From Perkinsus marinus ATCC 50983 (taxonomy: Eukaryota; Perkinsozoa; Perkinsida; Perkinsidae), in assembly GCF_000006405.1 (NCBI RefSeq), contig NW_003210538.1:1-64000 (forward strand): a stretch of 64,000 bases of DNA, in the 5' to 3' direction. The notes below the pieces were generated by a model. It worked only from the letters and a program-made list of their open reading frames with translations. It had not been told where the DNA came from and searched no databases. This document shows, in pieces, positions 56,766-64,000 of this stretch; the first letter of the stretch is position 1; every line of letters begins with the position of its first letter. The translations under genes and the position numbers were made by a program.

Positions 56766-59700
56766 CTAAGAGCTGGGCCTCAACCAGATAGGACCACCAC
56801 TGCTATTCGAGAAGCGTATGTCTATGATGCTCCCAAAGACTAGGGAAATGATGGCCGACAGCTTCACTAGAATATTCAGGCTAGGCCCCGAGGTGTCTTT
56901 CAGTGGATCTCCCACAGTGTCGCCTGTCACAGCGTGCTTATGTGCAGCGCTGCCTTTGCCGTGTTCAGGGCCAAGACCACCGGACTCGATAAACCTGCCC
57001 AAGACGTAAAACAACCCAGGATGTGCGTCCCTACTTCTTAGCATTGTCCCATGCCCCGCCAGTATTGGACATAGAGATGGCCATCTGCACTCCAGAACTG
57101 AGCGCCCCAACGAGAAGGCCAGCAGTAGCATTCTTCCCACACAGTATACCAAACACCAGAGGAGATAAGATCACCAATGCCCCGGGTAAGATCATCTCCT
57201 TCAGGCTGGCCGAAGTTGAGATTGATATACAGCGTGTGTAACTGACAAGCACAGCAGCGTTGGCTTCATCCTCTTCCCCATAGAGGGGCCAATGACATCC
57301 TCAACCCCATGACCAATGGGAAAAGTGTATACCATGGTCACCTTGAAAGCAGTGTGAGGAAATATGCACATGGCCAACTACATGCGTCGGTGACAATATG
57401 AAAATTTTGAGGGAATTCCGGTTGGTTCCTGTATACTTCTACCAGAATTCGCAAGCAAACTTTTGTAATTAGTGGAGAAACTCCCGAGCTCAGCTGCGAA
57501 AGTGCGACCGTATATTCCAATACAGCCTCCAACAGCACTCTAACCTACTCAGGGGGTGCCTCGCCGTTGATGATCTTAGGGAACTGCCTCATACACTCGT
57601 CCACCATGTCCGTAGCGGCCTTCCCCACGGACTTCATAGTCAGCGCCGAGAAGGCATACGGCATCATAGCGCCGTACAATATCCCAGCAAAGGTCCACGC
57701 ATTCAATACATTAACCTACATACCACTCCTTTTCCACATCACGGTTAAGACCCCCCACCTTGTCAATATTAGCCCTAGTGCAAAAGGCGCCGAACAAGGC
57801 CAATGCCACCAAGGCCGCGCCCCCTATCGCAAACCCCTTGCCTACTGCAGCTGTGGTATTGCCAGCAGCATCCAAGGCGTCTGTCCGTCGCCTGCTCATT
57901 ACACTGGCCATCCTCAAAGGCACCAAGACCTTCCTACCTGATAGATGGGCCGAGATTAGACATCTCAGCTATGCCTCCAGCATTGTCAGCTATTGGACCG
58001 TAGGCATCTATTGCCAGCCCTACACATAATGTAGAAAGCATACCTAAGCAGAGGCAACAGTAGAGTGAGAAGGAGCAGCTAAGACAGTCTTCACCTAGGG
58101 CAGCCAAGGCGATCCCGTACATACCACAGAACTCATGTGACACCAGTATGGTGACACTGAGGGCCAGGACGGGCACGATAGTAGAGAGGTAACTAAGACG
58201 TGATCCCAATACAGCAGCCGTGTCACCATGCAACGTGTCACCCCAGAGCCAGGCCGTATATGATGCCAGTAGCGGCAGAGGTCCTTTGACTGCGAGCTAT
58301 GTCCCTCACTGGGCCGTAGCTATGACTCGTGAAGTACCTATGATAGCATGTAGCTTCCTGATACCACACCATGCCTACTCTGTGACCAACCCCACGAGGA
58401 GACCCGACCATAGGCCCATTATGACCGATACCATACAGGCGTACCTTACAAGGATAGCCATGCCTGGATAAAGAGGATACCCCCTCCCCACTACTACCAT
58501 TCGACCATCTTCCCTGCATCTTCTTCCTTAAGACTCCGAGGCAGCAAAGGAGACCGAATACCAACCATGAACTCTTGTGGTAAACACACGTAGGAGAGAC
58601 CAACAATAGCTGGTGTCATCAACAAGGTCGAGACGAACAGTAAGGCCCTGACCACACTCAACTCAGTGCCCCCCCAAGAACCCTTCGCTACTACTTCAAT
58701 GACCGTTCAATGCATTCAATGTCCTTAACAGGCGTGATAAGGGGGACCACTAGTACTGTCATCCAACTCACAAATATACCTAGTATCATACCATTATCAC
58801 AGAAAGCAGAGCTATACAGTAGTCTCACCCAATGAGGAGATAAGCAACGGGTACATTATCGGAGCTTCGTAGATATCGAGATGAGACAATGTAGAACTGA
58901 AACAACCCCCTCAAAGGCCGCCTTATAAGCTTCACGTACTTCCCAATCAGTACGAAAGCAGCACATGTCGCCTCAGCGAAGGAACCGAACAAGTCAGCGC
59001 CCATGCCAGCGATATCGCCAACGTTGTCGCCTGTAAACAGGGCAGGGCCCTATGGGACAATAATGCTCCTACTAAACCTACCAACATTATCTGCAATACA
59101 AGCCGGGTTGCGTGGGTCGTCCTCGTCCATACCATATTCATTCTTTCCTACCATAACACGAGCACATCATTCATATGCTCGAAAGGCTGAAGTACCGCTT
59201 AGATCCGCCCCGACATCAGCTGCCTTAGTATAGATACCTCCGCCGACTCGAGCGAAGAGGGCTATAGAGGAGCCTCCTAAACCGTACCTTACCCCAATAA
59301 GGAAGTACCCCAGCTGACCACGAGAAACAACGAGGGCATTGCAACTACCCAGCAAGGGCCTCAAATAGTATGCTCGGTCCGTCATAGCTGTTTCCTGAAT
59401 TCTCAAACTTCATTATCGTATTAAGCAGTGCTACGAGGGCGAAAACAGTGAGTACCCCAAGACTGAAAAAACAGCGTAGACCACATCCAGGTGTTGGCCC
59501 TATTACCTCACTAGGGTGAAGCCCATCACTGACCCTCCTCGTATAGCTACCTCATAGCCCTTCCGCAGCCTCTTCCAACATTCATGAGCAGTACGGACCT
59601 TTAGGAGACTGCAAGGAAGGTGGGCCTAGTATAAGGACTACTTACGTTGCAGAAGACTGCGGTCCGCATGCCTATGAAGCCCGCGAGGCAGCTAGTTATG

Positions 59701-60470
59701 GCGCCGACCAAAAAGGACAGAGCCGCGAACCAGCTGGTGATAACTCCAATAACAATACCAAATACTATAACGTAGACAAAAAGGTACCTGGTTGAAAATT
59801 CCAAGGCGGAGCGAAGCTAGTGCCGGCCTACTTGTACTCCTCTATTAGGAAGGCAGTGGCTCCGTCGGCAATATGAGCACTAACTTCCCTCATCATCTTG
59901 AGGGACTTACCAACGGCATTGGACTTCCCCAGCAAAGGCGAATCCCTGATAGGCACCTCCCCGTATAGGCCCCGGATTGGCCAATGGTACTACCCGTCCG
60001 TTGAGGCCCCCGAGTCCAAAGCAGAGTCAGAGGAGTAGTTAACGCCGCTACCATCAATGGGCAACTTATATAATCGTGTTATCTGATAATGACTTAGTTC
60101 TGATAATCTAGTAGTGAGATAATATACCTCTATGAGGCCCCAGGACAGGCCAAGGCAAGAGGGTGCTACGACGAGGAGGATGACGCCCCAAAGGGGCATC
60201 AAGTAGGATCCAGGCTCTACATTCAGACCCGGGATAACCTGTGGAAATGTGAGCGTCACGCGCCACGAAATTACCAAACCATTAGTACATCTCCAATGGT
60301 GGGGCCTCTAGTCGAGGGATCGGCCTTCTCCCCCGTCTTGGTCCCCTCCGCGATGGCAAGTATCTGCGGAATACACTGAGATAGGCTCCGGGCTCTTTGG
60401 GAGGGCTCACTTGAAGAGAGAGAATAAGTCTAATGATATCGATCACGTTAGACCAAGAACTGTCATGCAT
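56766..60470 (-). CDS. Vacuolar-type H+-translocating pyrophosphatase, K+-dependent class
   Basis: Fifteen or so minus-strand exons encode the multi-span V-PPase, which uses pyrophosphate hydrolysis to pump protons into vacuoles and acidocalcisomes. Start ATG at 60470 ([19 protein letters not shown]). Diagnostic blocks are [17 protein letters not shown], joining across an intron to GKNE so that D-x7-K-x-E is intact, then [84 protein letters not shown] and [20 protein letters not shown]. The Ala in GNTTAA is typical of K+-dependent (type I) enzymes. Introns have GT..AG borders; the one at 57242-57548 contains a dispersed repeat. The stop is at 56766. Identity is secure; a few exons between 57.9 and 59.0 kb were placed only roughly. 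Confidence 0.93.
57358..57527. repeat. Dispersed repeat family, copy 3 (inside an intron)
   Basis: This copy lies within the 307-nt intron 57242-57548 of the H+-pyrophosphatase gene, antisense to it, as copy 1 is to its host. It shares ACATG-GTCGGTGACAAT, CTTCTACC, the CCGAGCTCAGCTG-like block and TATATTCCAATACAG with the other two copies. Confidence 0.85.
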
Positions 60471-60805
60471 TCCCAAAAGATGGCTGCCAACAGTGAGTTC
60501 ATTCTGTATGGGTCGCCGCCGCCAGCCGAGCAAAACCCAAGTCGCGCTTAGTCGTGGGCGCGCGCTATACTAAGTATTTTAGCGCGCGCCACGTGATTCA
60601 CCTATGGTCACCGCTTGGGGCACGAATAGCATGTCGATACTGTTATGGGTCATTGCAGATGAAAGCGCACTGGCTTGAACGAACCATCCTGTGAACTCAG
60701 TCGAACTCAACTGATAGTAAATGCTGCGGTCCTGGGCCGCATGGAAAGCTATTTAAGACATACATGTTTTCACTAGAATGACGGCGGTCCATATTAGTTG
60801 TTGCC
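60471..60805. promoter_or_regulatory. Divergent promoter with GC-rich hairpin
   Basis: These 335 bp separate the start codons of the H+-pyrophosphatase (minus) and NOC4 (plus). They contain perfect inverted arms GGCGCGCGCTA (60557-60567) and TAGCGCGCGCC (60580-60590), whose TTTTAGCGCGCGC core resembles E2F-type sites and recurs at 22354-22368. Confidence 0.65.
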
Positions 60806-63027
60806 ATGCCTGCTGCTCCTCCTAATAAGCAGACTAAGGAGCTCACAAAGGCGGATATAGACACTATAGTGGCGAAGGGCGACCTCCGAGCCGCCAGACG
60901 GTAAGACACCAGCGTGTCCATTGCGGTACGATGCCTGACCATTTAGGCTTCTTGCTATCGAAGGGGATGTGCCCTTGTCTACAGTGGCCACTAGGCTCAA
61001 GGCGGCTCTGAGGACATGTTGCGTGTATAAAGTGAAGGCCGGTGGGCTGGTCTATACTAAACATAGCAGTGACGCCTCCTTGGACCAGTACTGGAGGGCT
61101 TTGCAGTCTATGCTGGAACAGCTGCTACAGTCGCAGTCCGAGCAGGCCATCACGTTGGGCAGCCGACTCATGGTGGAAGCCATCAAATCTGAGCGCGATA
61201 TAGCACAGAGCTTCCCTACGGAGGTTTTACAGTCAACTCTACTGTCAATTATCGTTAACGTCTATGACCCCGACTATGCGGCTGCTGTCTTCATTGGGGA
61301 GCTCGCCAACACACACTGGGATGTCTACACTCGAGTACTGTCCTACCTGAGGTTGGTATGCACCGCATTGGCTGGAGTCGAGACTAGCAATACTCGACCT
61401 GTAATAGCAGCAGTGGAGGCCTCTGGTGTGGACCAGGAGGAGATTCTAGAGAGGATCTATACGCTGTTGGAGGCCTATGCCCCTCCATCCAAAGGCATAT
61501 GCCAGACTGAGCCTCTCGATACGGCGGGCAAGGCGGCCTGCAAGGGTGTTGTCAGCTTACGGAAGGCGTTCCAGGAGGCGTGGTAGTAGAATGAGATAAA
61601 TCAATAGGTGGGAGTTTGTGTTTGTATAGGTTGGCATTCCTCCGTTTGGACCTGTCATCGGACCTCATGCGTTTGGTCTTGCGTCACTTGCCTAGTAATG
61701 TGCTCCCTTACCTACCCTCACCACAGTACTTGGGTGACTTCTACTTCAAGGTAGGTAGGCGAGATGGATACCTGGCCGAGGGGTCCTTTAGGCCTTTGAT
61801 GGAAGCGACACTACAGAGGATACCACCAACAGTGTGCTGGCCCTAAGTGGTTTGTTCTACCTCCTCACCCAAGCTAATATTGGAGATCCATCGTAGTGTT
61901 GGGAACTTCGAACTCTCTCTCCCTGTTAAACCCGAATGCTAGCTCGCTGGGGCTCAAGTGGCATCTCCAACTCGTCTCGTTTAGTGAGTATGCTGCTCCT
62001 CAATGTATGAAATGTTTTTGGCAATTACGCTGGGGTATTATGATACGAGTATGGCATGTCGGGGAGTTGTTATCGTAGGTACATAGACAATAGTCTATCA
62101 GCCTTCTACTCGCGACTCTACGCCCTGCTCACGCCAGCTACACTCGTCTTACCGTACCGTCATCGTTTCCTTCGACTGCTGCTCTTGGCTTTAAAGTCGC
62201 CCATGCTACCCGGAAGCAGTGTTGCTGCTTTTGCTAAGAAGCTGTTACGCTGTGCTATGCTGGTGAGGGGTCTTAAACCTTTGATGGTGCTCTGGTGGTC
62301 TCATATCTTGTGAATATACCGAACTGCTGAGTGGTAGGTGTTGTGGTTCCTCAGGTGCGGTCTCACAGCGTGGTGATGTGGCTAGTCACGGCAGCGTATA
62401 CGATAATGCAGAGGAATCCAGCATCCTGTAGGGGCCTGGTACATGACCAGGGAGAAGCCTCTCGGAAGGAGGTTGATGGAGCAGGTAAGAGTTAACGGTG
62501 CCCTTATCGTAAAAAGAGGTTACATGGTAGAGGCGAGGTATGAGGAGGATCCATGGAAGGACGAGATGAGCCTTGATGAGGCCGTGAAGGTCCGTTGGGA
62601 ATCTCTTGCCGCGATGATGGTATCATGTTGTTTTTAGATAATACCGTTGACGTCACTGTGGGAGCTACAGTGCCTTATGAGGCACCACTCGCCTTCCGTT
62701 TATCGCCTTGCTCAGCTGTAGGTTAAGTGGGCTGCTGCTTGCCGTAGTAAATTCGGTGTGGGCAGATTCCGTACTAACATGTTCGCGGAGACTGCCAAGA
62801 GGATATCGCCAGATGACATGCTCGTTGTGACGGACAAAGAGCTGTTTGACCGAGAAGTGAACTACCAGTGCAAACGAGGCCGTAGGGAGTTCTTGTGGGG
62901 TCACGTGTCGGGGAGGTCTTTGATATCAGGAGTAGCCCCGCCTGCGGCTATTGGCTTCATAAGAGATGAGGTCCAGCCGATTTACCAAGCTGCCGATGAG
63001 GTATTCGCACAGTTCGGATGTACTTAG
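60806..63027 (+). CDS. NOC4: NOC4 (nucleolar complex protein 4), ribosome biogenesis
   Basis: A plus-strand exon chain from ATG 60806 (MPAAPPNKQTKELTKADIDT) to TAG at 63025-63027. The CBF/NOC domain is visible as LAFLRLDLSSDLMRLVLRHL, LPYLPSPQYLGDFYF, LFYLLTQANIE, FYSRLYALLTPATLVLPYRH, RFLRLLLLALKSPMLP and SSVAAFAKKLLRCAML. A later segment reads SLWELQCLMRHHSPSVYRLA and then, across a 30-nt intron (62718-62747), GVGRFRTNMFAETAKRI. NOC4 works with NOP14 in maturation and export of the 40S subunit in the nucleolus. Exons between 61.6 and 62.5 kb were placed from motifs, so borders are approximate. The gene is divergent from the H+-pyrophosphatase. Confidence 0.85.
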
Positions 63028-63448
63028 TAACAACGTCGAAGTATACTACGTAAAAGTTTCCTCATTGCCACTACTGGGGTAGTCTCGTTGAGTGTGTTAC
63101 ATTGTAATGAGTAGAGGAGGAGGCGTACTAGGAGTTGGGGTGTTGGTAGGGAATTGCTACTCTGTCCAGTAAGGGAGCACTATGAACTCGGATGTCATAA
63201 CTCAGTAGTAGTTCAGAACTCCACACTGGTATTATGTCTAGTCATGGGCATGCTGCCTCGGCGAGCTCAGGGTGGGGAAGGATGGTAGTAACAGCAAGAC
63301 ACCTCACGAAATAGAAACTTCGCTTGATGTAATGAGCCTAAGCATGCTATCTAGACGTGAATGCTCAGGGTGCCCAGGTCGTTTGTTGCCACCCTAAACC
63401 TGTTAGGTATTTTTCAAGAAAGTGATATCTTTGCAGTGTTTTCAAGAC
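63028..63448. other. Intergenic between NOC4 and CSN6
   Basis: No gene or strong motif is seen. Many stops occur in all frames. It presumably holds the CSN6 promoter. Confidence 0.6.
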
Positions 63449-64000
63449 ATGTCCAATCGCCGTGCTGTGAGTGTAAAAGTACACCCTCTGGCCCTGCTCA
63501 ACATCTCGGACCACATCACTCGGGTATCCTATGCAGATCAGTCGGTCAGTGCAGTGCGGGGCTTTCTAATCGGGTACTCTGATGGTGCCGACATTGTCAT
63601 CACCAATAGCTTCCAATGTGTAACGGATGAGATGGTATGTGTTCAGCACGCATGCACACGGATTCGACAGTATGGTGAGATTTTCCCCAACTCCACCCCT
63701 GTTGGATGGTATTCGGTGGCGGCTGGGGGTCCGCCTTCAAATGAGGTACATGCCTTTATGGAGGGCATCGTTGGTGATGAAGGGGCCGAGTCTTTGGTCG
63801 CACTAGTGGTCCGGTCTGATAATGAGATGGCTTGGTTGAGTAAGGAGAGCGAGACGTTGCCGATCCAAGCCTTTGAGAAGAGTGTTGATGGTAGTTTTAT
63901 AGAATTGGATGTGAGGGTGTGTATGGAGGATGAGGCTGAGAACATCGCGGTATCACATGTGACTAAGAATGCTAAACAGGCCAGTGCTGCTGGTACGTAT
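63449..64000 (+). CDS. CSN6: CSN6, MPN-domain subunit of the COP9 signalosome, truncated by window edge
   Basis: An open frame from ATG 63449 to the right edge. MSNRRAVSVKVHPLALLNIS with DHITRVSYADQSVSAVRG and FLIGYSDGADIVITNSFQC match the start of the MPN domain of CSN6, which typically reads HPLVILNISDHWIR. GEIFPNSTPVGWYSVAAGG takes the place of the JAMM motif, and no H-x-H is present, as expected for the inactive CSN6 rather than CSN5. It helps form the signalosome that removes NEDD8 from cullins. eIF3f and the proteasome subunit Rpn8 have related domains, but the LNISDH motif favours CSN6. The C-terminal helix region lies beyond 64000. Confidence 0.85.
   Translation, partial: MSNRRAVSVKVHPLALLNISDHITRVSYADQSVSAVRGFLIGYSDGADIVITNSFQCVTDEMVCVQHACTRIRQYGEIFPNSTPVGWYSVAAGGPPSNEVHAFMEGIVGDEGAESLVALVVRSDNEMAWLSKESETLPIQAFEKSVDGSFIELDVRVCMEDEAENIAVSHVTKNAKQASAAGTY

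Noticed and set aside
1-64000. CRISPR arrays, bacterial operons or prophage genes
   Set aside because: No regularly spaced short repeats, Shine-Dalgarno-led gene runs or phage genes were seen; the genes are eukaryotic with introns.

Overview
The window reads as nuclear DNA of a protist, most likely an alveolate of the Perkinsus (perkinsid) type. The evidence is intron-rich but compact genes, typical introns of 40-60 nt with a few as short as 24-30 nt, a vacuolar H+-pyrophosphatase, a class I aldolase, papain-type proteases of the cathepsin X/Z class, and a pair of large multi-pass membrane proteins of a kind I associate with perkinsids and dinoflagellates. The organism is an inference. Exon models were built by hand from frame continuity, GT..AG borders and protein motifs, so outer limits of multi-exon genes are approximate.

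Layout: 0.1-0.9 kb, end of a secreted esterase (+). 1.0-2.0 kb, two copies of a degenerate direct repeat of about 390 bp. 1.97-5.26 kb, two tandem cathepsin Z-like genes (-), one with reading-frame damage and the other lacking the usual active-site Asn. 5.9-12.9 kb, malate dehydrogenase, VPS33 and a PRP40-type FF-domain factor, all on minus and closely spaced. 13.8-14.9 kb, an intronless aldolase (+). 18.0-21.6 kb, a Pumilio protein (-). 22.7-24.5 kb, two small unknown genes (-). 24.7-30.7 kb, two paralogous multi-pass membrane proteins with a possible beta-propeller-like C-terminus (-). 31.5-32.6 kb, an unknown plus-strand gene.

33.9-37.6 kb holds three Cys-rich membrane or secreted proteins (-). 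37.9-40.5 kb is a SPRY-like protein with a long Ser-rich tail (-), divergent from a Trf4-type poly(A) polymerase (+). A kinesin and a basic disordered protein (+) follow to 46.0 kb. From 46.1 to 60.5 kb the minus strand carries ZNHIT1, several small unknown genes, a degenerate RNase D-like protein, a long CCCH/SH3 protein and the H+-pyrophosphatase. Divergent from the last are NOC4 and CSN6 (+), the latter running off the right edge.

Most named genes are housekeeping functions: central carbon metabolism (MDH, aldolase), vacuole/endosome (VPS33, H+-PPase), RNA processing (PRP40, Pumilio, Trf4-like, NOC4), chromatin (ZNHIT1) and the COP9 signalosome. The less ordinary part is the set of secreted or membrane proteins (esterase, cathepsins, Cys-rich proteins, paralogous multi-pass proteins) and a repeat family that lies in or beside introns.
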